Shown here piece after piece: positions 18,222 to 28,870 of a stretch of DNA of 64,000 nt (its first letter is position 1; the number at the start of each line of letters is the position of its first letter). A program made the position numbers and the translations under genes. Source of the DNA: JBNNGK01 sp050268245 (GTDB lineage Bacteria; Pseudomonadota; Gammaproteobacteria; Enterobacterales; Enterobacteriaceae); contig NZ_JBNNGK010000004.1 in assembly GCF_050268245.1 (NCBI RefSeq), forward strand, positions 186,001 through 250,000, written 5' to 3'. Under the pieces are notes generated by a model. The model was not told the origin of the DNA, searched no databases, and worked only from the letters and a program-made list of their open reading frames with translations.

Positions 18222-18424
18222 AGATTTGTTCTACTTTCGTTGAAATTACTGCGAGCCAACGTCTGGAAACTGGATTTAGTGAATAGACAATTGTAACATT
18301 GCCATTAGCAATAACAAATATCCAAAGCTGTGTAATAATATCCATTAAGAATCATCTCGTTAACCCTATCTATAACGATCATTGCTATATTTATTTAACA
18401 TTAGCCTATTTTCAAGGCGGCAGG
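18222..18424. promoter_or_regulatory. Divergent control region between bcsE and bcsR
   Basis: About 200 bp, AT-rich, between the two bcs operons. It must hold promoters for both directions; I did not find unambiguous -35/-10 pairs. Confidence 0.5.
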
Positions 18425-18616
18425 ATGAATAATCAAATCACACGCTTAAATACAGTTTCGTCATCGGAAGTACAAGATGACCTGCAAGCGCTGAGTCAGG
18501 CTTTTTCTTTACCGCCATTACGTTATGTCGATATTTCGCGTCAGGAGCGTTTAGCGCAAATGATGGCGCGTTGGCCATTATTGGCCGAATTATCCGAGCA
18601 GCCGGGGAGCCACTAA
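18425..18616 (+). CDS. bcsR: Cellulose biosynthesis regulatory protein BcsR
   Basis: A 63-aa protein from an ATG at 18425; the upstream open frame lacks a ribosome site. The C-terminal block LSQAFSLPPLRYVDISRQE followed by RWPLLAEL matches E. coli BcsR (YhjR). In known structures BcsR and BcsQ form a cytoplasmic 'vestibule' complex under BcsA and stabilise the synthase. It is 3 bp from bcsQ. Confidence 0.88.
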   Translation: MNNQITRLNTVSSSEVQDDLQALSQAFSLPPLRYVDISRQERLAQMMARWPLLAELSEQPGSH

Positions 18617-18619
18617 TTT

Positions 18620-19357
18620 ATGCCGGTGATTGCGCTGCAAGGCATTCGAGGCGGAACGGGGACGACGTCGATAACGGCGGCGCTGGCCTGGGCGTTACAA
18701 CAGCTAGGGGAATCGGTGCTGGCCATCGATTTTTCGCCAGAGAATTTATTACGGCTGCATTTCAATACGCCGTTTACGCAGGCGCGCGGCTGGGCACGGG
18801 CAGAGCAGGATGGTATCGACTGGCGGGAAGGAGCCATGCGTTACGGTGAAAAGCTCGACTTTTTACCGTTTGGTCAATTAAACCCGTCAGAACGCGAAAA
18901 ATATCTCTCCCTGGCTCAACCCAGTGCACCACCGTGGAAAAGCAAACTCGAACAGTTGCAACAGCGTGCGCAATACCGTTGGATTTTGCTGGATGTTCCA
19001 GCGGGGGACGATGCGCTGACGCGTCAGATTTTGGACGCTGCCGATCAGGTTTTTTTGTTACTCACACCGGACGTCAATTGTCAGGTACGTTTGCATCAGC
19101 AGCCGTTGCCGACCGGTTGCCGGTTTCTCGTCAACCAGTATTCCGCCGCTAGCCAGTTACAGCAGGACTTACATCAACTTTGGCTAACCACGCTGAATGG
19201 TTTATTGCCGATGATTATCCACCGTGATGAGGCCGTGGCGGAAGCGATGGCGGTGAAACAACCCTTGGGCGAGTATCGGCCGCAAAGCCAAGCCGCAGAT
19301 GAAGTGCTGACGTTGGCGAGCTGGTGTTTGATTCATCTGCACGGTGCTGCGCAATGA
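18620..19357 (+). CDS. bcsQ: Cellulose synthase-associated ATPase BcsQ
   Basis: A 245-aa MinD/ParA-like ATPase with the deviant Walker A GIRGGTGTTS near residue 8 and the AIDFSPENLLRLHFN block (Walker A' region). It forms a heterotetramer with BcsR and helps localise the cellulose machine. The frame is intact, unlike in E. coli K-12 laboratory strains where an early stop disrupts bcsQ. Its stop overlaps the bcsA start by ATGA. Confidence 0.93.
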   Translation: MPVIALQGIRGGTGTTSITAALAWALQQLGESVLAIDFSPENLLRLHFNTPFTQARGWARAEQDGIDWREGAMRYGEKLDFLPFGQLNPSEREKYLSLAQPSAPPWKSKLEQLQQRAQYRWILLDVPAGDDALTRQILDAADQVFLLLTPDVNCQVRLHQQPLPTGCRFLVNQYSAASQLQQDLHQLWLTTLNGLLPMIIHRDEAVAEAMAVKQPLGEYRPQSQAADEVLTLASWCLIHLHGAAQ

Positions 19358-21957
19358 GCCGGATGATGCACCTGTTGTTGATGCCCCCGGTTTATCAGGC
19401 AGGGCAGGCGCGCTATCGGCGCTATCGGCGCAACGGTTCTTCTGCGCTGGCCGCGTGGGTGACCACCCTGTTGGTCGCCTGTTGCTGGGTTTGTTTGCGT
19501 TTGGAGTCCCCCGCCTGGCAGCGTTTGCGCGCCGCGCGTGCTTATTGGTTCCCGCATATTTCCCCGCTGCGTCCACGGTTGGCGGATGGGCTACGTTATT
19601 TAGTGCAGGCGTTGTGGCTAATGGTGTTTCGCACCGGCCGCGCTCCGCGGGGCCGTTATGCGTTTGCCGGTTGGCGGCGATTGCAACTGCGTTATGTTAA
19701 CTGGCTGCAGCGGTTACCGCATCGGCTGCACGATGCGGGGGTTGAGCACCGTACCATTGAGCGGCTGAGCCGGATGAATCGAACGTTGCGCCGTGTGATG
19801 TTTATTTTTGCGGGCGTCGTGGCCGTGATACTGGCGCTGATATGTATTTCCCAACCTTTTGGTTTATTTGCGCAGTTCATCTTTGTACTGTTGCTGTGGG
19901 GCATCGCGATGGTGGTACGGCGGGTTCCGGGTCGCCTGCCTGCCTTGATGCTGATTGTTCTGTCGTTAACCGTTTCTTGCCGCTATTTATGGTGGCGCTA
20001 CACCGCGACGCTTAACTGGGATGATCCGCTGAGCCTGGTCTGTGGCTTATTGCTGCTGATGGCGGAAACCTACGCCTGGGTGGTGTTAGTGCTGGGGTAT
20101 TTCCAAACCGTCTGGCCGTTGAATCGCCAGCCGGTATCGCTGCCTGAGGACAGCGATAGCTGGCCGACTATTGATGTTATGGTGCCGACCTATAACGAAG
20201 ATTTGGGGGTGGTGAAACCTACGATCTACGCCGCGCTCGGCATCGATTGGCCGAAAGAGAAGGTCAACATCTACATACTTGATGACGGCAATCGCGCTGA
20301 GTTTCGCGATTTCGCCAACGAGGTGGGTGTGAAGTATATCGCCCGGCCGACGCATGAGCATGCCAAGGCCGGCAACGTCAATAATGCGCTTAAGCAGGCG
20401 ACCGGTGAGTTTGTCGCGATTTTCGACTGCGACCATGTACCGACGCGCTCATTCTTGCAGCTGACCATGGGCTGGTTTTTTAAAGATAAAAAACTGGCGA
20501 TGCTGCAAACCCCGCACCATTTTTTCTCGCCGGATCCGTTTGAGCGTAACCTGGGGCGTTTCCGCCAGACGCCCAATGAAGGCACGCTATTCTATGGGCT
20601 AGTGCAGGACGGCAATGATATGTGGGATGCCACGTTCTTCTGCGGTTCCTGTGCGATCCTGCGCCGCACGGCGTTAGACGAAATTGGCGGCATTGCGGTG
20701 GAAACCGTCACCGAGGATGCGCATACCTCGCTGCGTCTGCATCGTCGTGGCTACACCTCCGCTTATATTCGCATTCCACAGGCGGCCGGGTTGGCGACGG
20801 AGAGTCTGTCTGCACATATTGGCCAGCGTATACGCTGGGCTCGCGGTATGGTGCAAATCTTCCGGCTGGATAACCCCTTATTTGGCAAGGGACTGAAGCT
20901 GGCGCAGCGCTTGTGTTACGCCAACGCCATGCTGCACTTCTTGTCCGGTATCCCACGGTTAATCTTCCTGACCGCACCGTTGGCGTTTTTGCTGCTGCAT
21001 GCCTATATCATCTTCGCGCCAGCGTTAGCGATCGCGCTGTATGTGTTGCCGCATATGATTCACTCCAGCCTGACCAACTCACGTATCCAAGGGAAATATC
21101 GGCACTCTTTCTGGAGTGAAATCTATGAAACGGTTTTGGCGTGGTACATCGCTCGTCCTACCACCGTGGCGCTGTTCAATCCGCACAAAGGCAAATTTAA
21201 CGTCACCGCTAAAGGTGGGCTGGTAGAAGAGGAACATGTCGATTGGGTGATTACCCGGCCCTATATGGCGCTGGTGTTGCTCAATCTGGCCGGTTTATGC
21301 TTCGGCATCTGGCGCATTATGTATGGCCCAACCGACGAAATCATGACGGTGATCGTCAGCCTGGTATGGGTGTTGTACAACATGACGATTTTGGGCGGCG
21401 CGGTGGCCGTGGCGGTAGAGGCCAAACAGGTGCGCCAGTCGCATCGGGTTGAAATCGCGATGCCCGCGTCGATAGCCCGCGCTGATGGACATCTGTTCCC
21501 CTGTACGCTCCGTGATTACTCCGATGGCGGTGTGGGGGTTGAAATGCGTTTGCCTAATCAACTCAACGATGGTGACGGCGTGACGTTATTGCTCAAGCGT
21601 GGCCAGCAAGAATACAGCTTCCCGTGTGTGGTGACCCGCGCCTTCGGTGCCAAAGTGGGCTTGCGAATGGTGGCATTGTCTACACGCCAACATATTGATT
21701 TTATCCAATGTACGTTTGCCCGCGCCGATACTTGGGCGCTGTGGCAGGACGGTTTTCCTGAAGATAAGCCGATTGAAAGCCTGCGCGATGTGTTGGCGTT
21801 GGGCTTCCGAGGTTATCTGCGCCTGGCGGATTATGCGCCGCCATTGGTGCGTAGCATATTGGTGGGGTTCACCACCCTGATCGCCTGGGCCTTGTCTTTC
21901 ATACCGCACAGCGTGGGGCGTAATCCTGGGTTCCGCGCAAAAGAAACCGTGGTGTAG
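19354..21957 (+). CDS. bcsA: Cellulose synthase catalytic subunit BcsA
   Basis: Starting at the ATG at 19354 (overlapping the bcsQ stop) gives 867 aa, near the 872 of E. coli. Membrane segments flank a GT2 domain with D310/D311 (LDDG), the DxD motif D358-C-D360, the TED base around D455 and QRIRW at 491-495. A C-terminal PilZ domain carries the arginine-rich entry SHRVEIAMP and DYSDGGVGV, the c-di-GMP site that releases the gating loop. It polymerises UDP-glucose and extrudes the glucan through its own channel to BcsB. The intact motifs indicate an active, c-di-GMP-controlled synthase. Confidence 0.97.
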   Translation: MSRMMHLLLMPPVYQAGQARYRRYRRNGSSALAAWVTTLLVACCWVCLRLESPAWQRLRAARAYWFPHISPLRPRLADGLRYLVQALWLMVFRTGRAPRGRYAFAGWRRLQLRYVNWLQRLPHRLHDAGVEHRTIERLSRMNRTLRRVMFIFAGVVAVILALICISQPFGLFAQFIFVLLLWGIAMVVRRVPGRLPALMLIVLSLTVSCRYLWWRYTATLNWDDPLSLVCGLLLLMAETYAWVVLVLGYFQTVWPLNRQPVSLPEDSDSWPTIDVMVPTYNEDLGVVKPTIYAALGIDWPKEKVNIYILDDGNRAEFRDFANEVGVKYIARPTHEHAKAGNVNNALKQATGEFVAIFDCDHVPTRSFLQLTMGWFFKDKKLAMLQTPHHFFSPDPFERNLGRFRQTPNEGTLFYGLVQDGNDMWDATFFCGSCAILRRTALDEIGGIAVETVTEDAHTSLRLHRRGYTSAYIRIPQAAGLATESLSAHIGQRIRWARGMVQIFRLDNPLFGKGLKLAQRLCYANAMLHFLSGIPRLIFLTAPLAFLLLHAYIIFAPALAIALYVLPHMIHSSLTNSRIQGKYRHSFWSEIYETVLAWYIARPTTVALFNPHKGKFNVTAKGGLVEEEHVDWVITRPYMALVLLNLAGLCFGIWRIMYGPTDEIMTVIVSLVWVLYNMTILGGAVAVAVEAKQVRQSHRVEIAMPASIARADGHLFPCTLRDYSDGGVGVEMRLPNQLNDGDGVTLLLKRGQQEYSFPCVVTRAFGAKVGLRMVALSTRQHIDFIQCTFARADTWALWQDGFPEDKPIESLRDVLALGFRGYLRLADYAPPLVRSILVGFTTLIAWALSFIPHSVGRNPGFRAKETVV

Positions 21958-22018
21958 GCCGTGTCCCGACTGCTCGTTCGCCATGGGGTGAACAGGCACT
22001 AACTTTGATGATGATACG

Positions 22019-24301
22019 ATGACGAGAAAAATAAGCTGGTTTACTGCGTTGGCCTTAGGCATCAGTACGTTGTCGCAGGCCGAAACCGCGATGACGCCGA
22101 CCGCTGTTGAACCGCCGCCGACAAGTGTGGATGTGCCAGCGGCATCGCAAGATCCGACGGTGCCAGTGCGCGATGTGCAACTGCCGTTCGCACAAATTGC
22201 GCCACCGCCGGGCAGCTTCATCCTGCGTGGTGTACACCCGGATGGGCAGGTTGAGTTCGGTGTGCGCAGTGACGAAGTGGTGTCACAGGCGGTACTCGAT
22301 CTGGCGTTCACGCCTTCACCGTCGCTCATCCCGGTGGAATCACAGGTCAAAGTGTATCTCAACGATGAATTGATGGGCGTTACCGCTATCTCAAAGGAGC
22401 AGTTGGGGAAACCCAATCGTATCCAGATGCCGATCGATCCGCGCTATATCAGCGATTTTAACCGTGTGAAGCTGGTATTTGTCGGCCGTTATCAAAACAT
22501 TTGTGAAAACCCGGCCAGTCCTTCGCTCTGGTTAGATGTCAGCAAATCCAGCGCACTGCAATTGCGCTATCAATCGCTGCCGCTGAAAAATGACCTGTCG
22601 TTCTTCCCGGAACCGTTTTTTGATAGCCGGGATAATCGGCCACTCGATTTGCCGATGGTCTTTGCCGGGCAACCGGATCTCACTCAACAGCGTGCGGCAG
22701 GTATTTTGGCGTCGTGGTTTGGCAGCAAGGCACAATGGCGCGGCCAGTCGTTCCCTGCGCTCTTTAATCAGTTACCAAACCAACACGCGGTGGTGTTTGC
22801 CACCAATGCCCAGCGGCCAGATTTTTTGCGCGATTATCCGGCGGTCAACGGGCCCACGGTGGAAATGATTAGCCACCCAGATAATCCCTACCTTAAGTTG
22901 CTGCTGATCCAAGGCCGCGATGACAACGATCTGATCACCGCTGTGAAGGGGATCGCACAGGGCAATATGTTGTTCCGTGGCCAGAATGTCACGGTGGATA
23001 ACGTCGAGCAGTTGGCACCTCGTCAGCCTTACGATGCGCCAAACTGGGTGCGTACCGACCGGCCGATGACGTTTACCGAACTGCAACAGTATGCGGAGCA
23101 ATTGCAAACCAGCGGTATTAAACCTGGGCCGATTTCACTGAACATGAACCTGCCGCCCGATCTGTTTTTGCTGCGCAGCAGCGGTATCGATATGCATCTA
23201 AAATATCGTTATACCCCGCCGCGTATGCAGAATGGTTCACGGCTCAATGTCAGCCTGAATAATCAGTTCATGCAGTCCTATGCATTAGTGCCGGAGCATG
23301 AGCAGGGTACGCAATTATTGCGCTTGCCGCTGACTCAGGGGCTAATCGATTCAGATAAAAGTGTCACCATTCCGGCGTTGCGGCTCGGTGCGGTTAACCA
23401 ACTGCGCTTCGATTTCGATTACAGCACCTTAATCTCCGGTGGGGCGGAAGGGCAGTGTGAAACTTATTCGTTAACCCTGAATCATGCGGTGATTGACGGC
23501 AGTTCAACGATCGATTTCTCGGGTTATCGTCATTTTATGGCAATGCCGGATCTGCGCGCGTTTGCGAACGCCGCCTTCCCGTTCAGCCGCTTGGCGGATC
23601 TGTCACAAACGTTAGTGTTGGTTAATAAACAGCCGCAGCCTGCCCAGGTGAGCGCATTGCTCAATGCATTAGGTAACATCGGTGCACATACCGGGTATCC
23701 GGCACTGGCAGTCAGTTTGAGTGACGATTGGTCACAGGCCAAACAGCATGATGCCGATATTTTGCTGATTGGTACCATTCCGCCCGCGTTGCGTGATGAT
23801 AAACAAATCGGTCTGCTGGTGGAGGCTACCGAAAGCTGGATTAAACAACCCCGGCGGCAGCCGGCGCTGCCCAGCATAGACGTGGAGGCGGAAGGCACCC
23901 AGCCGGACAGTAAGACCACCATCGGTTCGGAAGGGGCGATGGCCGCCATCATCGGTATTCAGTCACCGTTTAACGCTCAGCGCAGTGTCGTGGCGCTGTT
24001 GGCCGACAGTCCACGTGGGTATGAATTACTTAACGGCGCGCAGCTCGACAGCGGTAAACGTGCGGCGATGTTTGGATCGGTCGCGGTGATCCGTGAGTCG
24101 GGCGTTAACAGCTTGCGCGTCGGCGATGTTTACTATGTTGGTCACCTGCCGTGGTGGGAACGTATTTGGCACGGTTTGTCTACGCACCCGGTCTGGCTGG
24201 CGGTGCTGGCGGTGATCGTGGTGGTGATTCTGGCATTGATGTTGTGGCGAGGCCTGAAAGCCTTTAGTCGCCGTCGTTTGTCACCGGAAGAGTGGGATTA
24301 A
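22019..24301 (+). CDS. bcsB: Cellulose synthase periplasmic subunit BcsB
   Basis: A 760-aa periplasmic protein with a signal peptide (about residues 1-21, ending SQA-E), a Pro/Ala-rich linker, alternating carbohydrate-binding and flavodoxin-like domains, and a single C-terminal membrane anchor (WLAVLAVIVVVILALML) with a basic tail. It guides the emerging glucan and its C-terminal helix activates BcsA. The ribosome site is poor: two nearby upstream ATGs are out of frame, so the ATG at 22019 is the only sensible start. It is 61 bp from bcsA and 4 bp from bcsZ. Confidence 0.95.
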   Translation: MTRKISWFTALALGISTLSQAETAMTPTAVEPPPTSVDVPAASQDPTVPVRDVQLPFAQIAPPPGSFILRGVHPDGQVEFGVRSDEVVSQAVLDLAFTPSPSLIPVESQVKVYLNDELMGVTAISKEQLGKPNRIQMPIDPRYISDFNRVKLVFVGRYQNICENPASPSLWLDVSKSSALQLRYQSLPLKNDLSFFPEPFFDSRDNRPLDLPMVFAGQPDLTQQRAAGILASWFGSKAQWRGQSFPALFNQLPNQHAVVFATNAQRPDFLRDYPAVNGPTVEMISHPDNPYLKLLLIQGRDDNDLITAVKGIAQGNMLFRGQNVTVDNVEQLAPRQPYDAPNWVRTDRPMTFTELQQYAEQLQTSGIKPGPISLNMNLPPDLFLLRSSGIDMHLKYRYTPPRMQNGSRLNVSLNNQFMQSYALVPEHEQGTQLLRLPLTQGLIDSDKSVTIPALRLGAVNQLRFDFDYSTLISGGAEGQCETYSLTLNHAVIDGSSTIDFSGYRHFMAMPDLRAFANAAFPFSRLADLSQTLVLVNKQPQPAQVSALLNALGNIGAHTGYPALAVSLSDDWSQAKQHDADILLIGTIPPALRDDKQIGLLVEATESWIKQPRRQPALPSIDVEAEGTQPDSKTTIGSEGAMAAIIGIQSPFNAQRSVVALLADSPRGYELLNGAQLDSGKRAAMFGSVAVIRESGVNSLRVGDVYYVGHLPWWERIWHGLSTHPVWLAVLAVIVVVILALMLWRGLKAFSRRRLSPEEWD

Positions 24302-24305
24302 CGTC

Positions 24306-25415
24306 ATGCATCTGGCAGGGAAATGGGCAGTAAGCCTACTGCTGTTATGTGTCTTCAACGCGACAGCGGCTTGCCCGTGGCCAGCCTGGCAGCAGTACAA
24401 GCAGGCGTATATTAGCGCAGGCGGCCGGATTATCGATCCCAGCAGCCCGAATAAGATAACGACGTCGGAAGGGCAAAGTTACGGGCTGTTTTTTGCCTTG
24501 GTTGCCAACGACCGCCCGATGTTTGATCGGTTGTTAAACTGGACGGAAGATAACCTGGCGAAAGGGGATCTCACCGCCCACTTGCCCGCCTGGCTGTGGG
24601 GGGAGGATGATCGCCAGCAATGGACCGTGTTGGATGACAATTCGGCTGCCGATTCCGATGTGTGGATTGCCTACAACTTACTTGAAGCGGGGCGGCTGTG
24701 GGGTAACCGACGTTACCAAACCTTGGGTACGTTGCTGTTGCAACGCATTGCGCGTGAAGAAGTGGCCGATCTGCCCGGTTTGGGCCCTATGCTGTTGCCG
24801 GGAAAAGTGGGTTTCGCCGACAGTGACCGTTGGCGGCTCAACCCAAGCTATTTGCCGCCACAGTTGTTAGCCCGTTTCGCTCAGTTGCGTGGCCCGTGGC
24901 GGATGATGCAACAAACCAATCAGCGCCTGTGGTTAGCAACGGCGCCGCACGGCTTTTCGCCGGATTGGGTCGTTTGGCAACGGGATAAAGGCTGGCAGCC
25001 GGATAGCGTAAAACCGAATATCGGCAGTTACGATGCGATTCGTGTTTATCTGTGGGCGGGCATGTTGGCGAACGACGATCCGCAACGCGCTGCGCTGGTA
25101 AAACGGTTCCAGCCGATGATTCAACTCACTGCCCAGCAGGGCGTACCGCCAGAGCAAACCGATGTCGCGACAGGCAAAACCCGCGGCCATGGCCCGGTAG
25201 GTTTCTCCGCTGCGTTGCTGCCGCTGTTGTCAGAGCATCCAGAGGTGCTGGCGGTGCAGCGCCAACGCGTCACAGATAATCCGCCGGGCAATGATGCCTA
25301 CTTTAGCGCCTCGCTGACGCTATTTGGTCAAGGATGGGATCAACAACGTTATCGTTTTAACCATCAGGGTGAACTTCAACCCGCCTGGGGCAGTCAATGC
25401 ACAACAACAGAATAA
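24306..25415 (+). CDS. bcsZ: Periplasmic endoglucanase BcsZ (GH8)
   Basis: A 369-aa secreted beta-1,4-glucanase. It has a signal peptide ending ATA-A, the GH8 catalytic acid E55 in TSEGQSYG, and D116/D118 in the ADSDVW motif; NIGSYDAIRVYLW is also conserved. It hydrolyses cellulose in the periplasm, and in bcs operons is needed for correct output and fibre assembly. It overlaps bcsC by 19 bp. Confidence 0.95.
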   Translation: MHLAGKWAVSLLLLCVFNATAACPWPAWQQYKQAYISAGGRIIDPSSPNKITTSEGQSYGLFFALVANDRPMFDRLLNWTEDNLAKGDLTAHLPAWLWGEDDRQQWTVLDDNSAADSDVWIAYNLLEAGRLWGNRRYQTLGTLLLQRIAREEVADLPGLGPMLLPGKVGFADSDRWRLNPSYLPPQLLARFAQLRGPWRMMQQTNQRLWLATAPHGFSPDWVVWQRDKGWQPDSVKPNIGSYDAIRVYLWAGMLANDDPQRAALVKRFQPMIQLTAQQGVPPEQTDVATGKTRGHGPVGFSAALLPLLSEHPEVLAVQRQRVTDNPPGNDAYFSASLTLFGQGWDQQRYRFNHQGELQPAWGSQCTTTE

Positions 25416-28400
25416 CCTGGCTAAGCCTATTCCCGCTGAGTCTGGTGCTGATCCCTACCGCGCAGGGGGCAGAAACCGTGTCGCCGGAGCAGTGGCTGCT
25501 GGAACAGATACGCGTCGGTGAGGCCAGCCATAAAGAAGAACTGGTCAATCAGTCGTTATATCGCCTTGAGTTGATGGATCCGAACCATCCCGATGTGATC
25601 GCGGCACGTATGCGTTTGGCGCTGCGTCAGGGAAATCAGGCGCTTGCCCAGCAGCAGTTAGATAAATTGAAAAGGCTTGCACCTCAGTCCAATACCTATC
25701 GACAGGCCGAGATGAACATGCTGCTGACGCAGCCGGAAACCCGGCAACAATTGCAGCAGGCACGGCTAATGGCTACCGCCGGACGGCTAACGGAAGCTAA
25801 ATCAGCCTATGATGCCCTGTTTAACGGCCAGCCGCCGACGCTCGACCTGTCCGTAGAGTATTGGCGGTTAGTGGCGCGGATCCCCGGCCAAGAACCTAAT
25901 GCGATCAACAAACTGCAAGCGTTGGATCAACGCTATCCCGGCAGTGTGCAATTGCGTCTGGTGTTGGCGCGTCTGCTGTTTAGCCAGAAACAGGACGCGC
26001 TGGCGTATGAAGAATTGCAAAAAGTGGCCGCCGATCCTGCCGGGCGTGCAGAGGCCGCTGATTTATGGTTGGAAAAAATCAAAGAGATGCCGGTCAGTGC
26101 CAGCAGCGTGGCGGCACTGCAGCGTTATCTCAGCGTGTTTACCCTTGGCGAGCGGCAGGAGCGTGCGCGTGAAGAGTTAGCGCGCCAAGAAACGCTGTTG
26201 GCCGATCCCAGTTATCAGGCGCGAGCGCGTGGATTGGCGTTGGTGGATAACGGCGGGAGCCGCATGGCGATTCCGGCGTTGCGCAAAGCGTTGGCGGCAA
26301 CGCCAAACGATCCTGAGTTGCTCGGTGCATTGGGGTTAGCTTATGCCCGTTCAGGCAATCGCCAGCAGGCATTAACACTGTTCCGTCAGGCGCAACGTGC
26401 GGATCAAAGTGGTTATAACAGCAGTAAATGGCAGAGCCTGATTCAAACCAACGCTTACTGGCTAGCGGTGAGCGAAGGTGACAAAGCGCTGAAGGCGAAT
26501 AACCTTGCTCTGGCGCAGCAACAATATCAACAGGCACGACGGATCGACAAGACCGACAGCGATGCACTCATTGGTTTGGGCGACGTGGCGCTGGCGCGTC
26601 AGGACGACGCTGCCGCTGAAAGTTACTATCAGCAGGCGTTGCGAATCGATCCCGCTAGCAGCAGCGCGGTGCGGGGGTTGGCAAACCTTTATCAGCGCCA
26701 GTCACCGCAGAAAGCGTTGGCGTATCTCAATAGTTTACCGCGTAGCCAGCAGCACAAGATGCGTAGCACGCTCGACAGTCTACAACTCGATATACTGAAA
26801 CAGCAGGCCGAAACGCTAGCGCAACAGCAGCAATGGCATCAGGCCGTAGAAAAATACCAACAGGCACAGGTGCGTGCGCCGAACGATGTCTGGTTAACTT
26901 ACCATTACGCCCAAGCGTTGCGACAGGCCGGTCAACCTCAGCAGGCGGATGCGCTATTTAGCGCGTTGGCGCAAAAACTGCCCGACGATCCGCAACAGGT
27001 CTATGCCTACGCGTTGTACTTGTCTTCCAGCGATCGTGACCGGCAGGCATTGGCGCACTTGGCTACGCTGCCGGATGCGCAATGGGACGACACTATGCGT
27101 GAACTGGCGCAGCGATTGAATAGGCAGGCGGTTTTAGATCATGCCGAGCAGCTCCGTGCGGGCGGTGATGAGGCGGCGGCTATTGCCTATTTGAAACAGC
27201 AACCGGCGAGTATGCGTTTAGATTTAACCTTGGCGGATTGGGCATTGGCCGCCGGGGACTACGATGCCGCATTGGCGGATTATCAACGCATACGCGCACG
27301 TGAGCCAAATAATCCCGATGCGCGTCTGGGTGAGATTGAAGCCTATGTGGCACAGGGCAAAATGGCGGCGGCACGGCAGCGGCTGCAAACTGCTGATTCG
27401 CCAACTGACGCCTCAGTCAACAGCCGTCGCCGAGTGGCTAATGCCTGGGGAGCGGTGGGGGAACCGGGCAAGGCGCTGGTTATTTTCAGCCAGTTGAAAA
27501 CGGCGGTACAGTCTGAGCCCATCGGGCAGAGTAAAGCGTTGGTCTATCGCGATGCGGCACAGTTAGAACGTGGGCAGGGCCTGCCAGAGACGGCACAACA
27601 AGACATCAAACAGGCGATGGTGGCCAGCGGCATTACGCCGACGGTGCCACAGGACAACCCGCGCTACACTCGCCTGATGCGCAATACGTCGACCGATGAT
27701 TGGTTACAACGCGGCATTCGCGCCGATGCAGCAGAGCTGTATCGCCAACAGGATGTCAACGTGACGTTGAATCATGACTATTGGGGCTCAAGCGGCACCG
27801 GTGGCGTTTCAGATTATCAAGCGCATGACACTATGCTGCAGGTCGATATGCCGCTGTACGATGGCCGGGCATTTTTCCGCACCGACACCGTACGGCTTGA
27901 TGCCGGCAATTTTTCCACCGATAGCAGCGGCCGATACTTTGAAACCTTTGGGACTTGCCACACCCAAGGTTGTCGCGGGGATCAGCGGCAAAAAACCACG
28001 GGTACCAGTGTCGCGCTGGGTTGGCAGAACGCGCGCTGGGCAGCTGACTTAGGCACCACGCCGATGGGCTTTGAGGTGGTCGATTGGGTTGGTGGCCTGG
28101 CCTACAGTGGCGATTGGAATCATATCGGCTGGACGTTGGGCGCTTCGCGCCGACCCATCTCCAGTTCGCTGTTGGCATTTGGCGGCACGCGCGATCCCAA
28201 TACTGGGGTAACGTGGGGAGGCGTGCGGGCGACTGGCGTCAGCCTGAGCGGCAGTTACGATCGCGGTGAGGCGCATGGGGTGTGGGCCGATCTCAGCGCG
28301 CACAGGCTGAACGGCAAGAATGTGGCGGATAACCAGCGTGAGCGGCTGATGGCGGGTTATTACTACAAGCTGATTAACGAAGACCATCGCCGTGCCACCA

Positions 28401-28870
28401 TCGGGTTGAACACCATGCTGTGGCATTACCAAAAAGACCTGAGTGGCTATTCGCTAGGGCAGGGTGGCTATTACAGCCCGCAGCAGTATCTGTCACTGGC
28501 GGTGCCGGTTAATTATCGTCAACGTACTGAAAATTGGTCGTTTGAGGTAGGGGGCTCGGTGTCGCTGTCCCATTCTAAAACCAAGGATCAGCGGCGTTAT
28601 CCCTTGCAAGGGCTGATTCCTGACGCCTTAGCGGATAGAGATGCGATAGAGAAGGGCAGTTCCTCTTCTGGCGTCGGTTATACATTACGCGCCGTTGTTG
28701 AGCGTCGTTTAAGTTCGCATTGGACGCTCGGTGCGGGGGTTGATATTCAGCAGGCGAAAGATTATACGCCGAGCCACGCGTTGATTTATCTGCGTTACTC
28801 GCTGGGCGGCTGGCAAGGGGATTTGGATCTGCCACCGCAGCCGCTAACCCCGTATGCCGACTTCAAGTAG
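25397..28870 (+). CDS. bcsC: Cellulose export outer-membrane protein BcsC
   Basis: A 1157-aa protein. Signal peptide (residues ~1-25, ending AQG-A), then many TPR repeats over roughly residues 30-780 rich in Ala/Gln/Leu, and a C-terminal 16-stranded beta-barrel. The barrel start is marked by NVTLNHDYWGSSGTGG and the end by PPQPLTPYADFK. The TPR part spans the periplasm and the barrel exports the glucan. Last gene of bcsRQABZC. Ribosome and start lie inside bcsZ. Confidence 0.95.
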   Translation: MHNNRITWLSLFPLSLVLIPTAQGAETVSPEQWLLEQIRVGEASHKEELVNQSLYRLELMDPNHPDVIAARMRLALRQGNQALAQQQLDKLKRLAPQSNTYRQAEMNMLLTQPETRQQLQQARLMATAGRLTEAKSAYDALFNGQPPTLDLSVEYWRLVARIPGQEPNAINKLQALDQRYPGSVQLRLVLARLLFSQKQDALAYEELQKVAADPAGRAEAADLWLEKIKEMPVSASSVAALQRYLSVFTLGERQERAREELARQETLLADPSYQARARGLALVDNGGSRMAIPALRKALAATPNDPELLGALGLAYARSGNRQQALTLFRQAQRADQSGYNSSKWQSLIQTNAYWLAVSEGDKALKANNLALAQQQYQQARRIDKTDSDALIGLGDVALARQDDAAAESYYQQALRIDPASSSAVRGLANLYQRQSPQKALAYLNSLPRSQQHKMRSTLDSLQLDILKQQAETLAQQQQWHQAVEKYQQAQVRAPNDVWLTYHYAQALRQAGQPQQADALFSALAQKLPDDPQQVYAYALYLSSSDRDRQALAHLATLPDAQWDDTMRELAQRLNRQAVLDHAEQLRAGGDEAAAIAYLKQQPASMRLDLTLADWALAAGDYDAALADYQRIRAREPNNPDARLGEIEAYVAQGKMAAARQRLQTADSPTDASVNSRRRVANAWGAVGEPGKALVIFSQLKTAVQSEPIGQSKALVYRDAAQLERGQGLPETAQQDIKQAMVASGITPTVPQDNPRYTRLMRNTSTDDWLQRGIRADAAELYRQQDVNVTLNHDYWGSSGTGGVSDYQAHDTMLQVDMPLYDGRAFFRTDTVRLDAGNFSTDSSGRYFETFGTCHTQGCRGDQRQKTTGTSVALGWQNARWAADLGTTPMGFEVVDWVGGLAYSGDWNHIGWTLGASRRPISSSLLAFGGTRDPNTGVTWGGVRATGVSLSGSYDRGEAHGVWADLSAHRLNGKNVADNQRERLMAGYYYKLINEDHRRATIGLNTMLWHYQKDLSGYSLGQGGYYSPQQYLSLAVPVNYRQRTENWSFEVGGSVSLSHSKTKDQRRYPLQGLIPDALADRDAIEKGSSSSGVGYTLRAVVERRLSSHWTLGAGVDIQQAKDYTPSHALIYLRYSLGGWQGDLDLPPQPLTPYADFK

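Noticed and set aside
21586..22416. 276-codon minus-strand frame across bcsA/bcsB
   Set aside because: Low-complexity product lying across two certain genes on the other strand.
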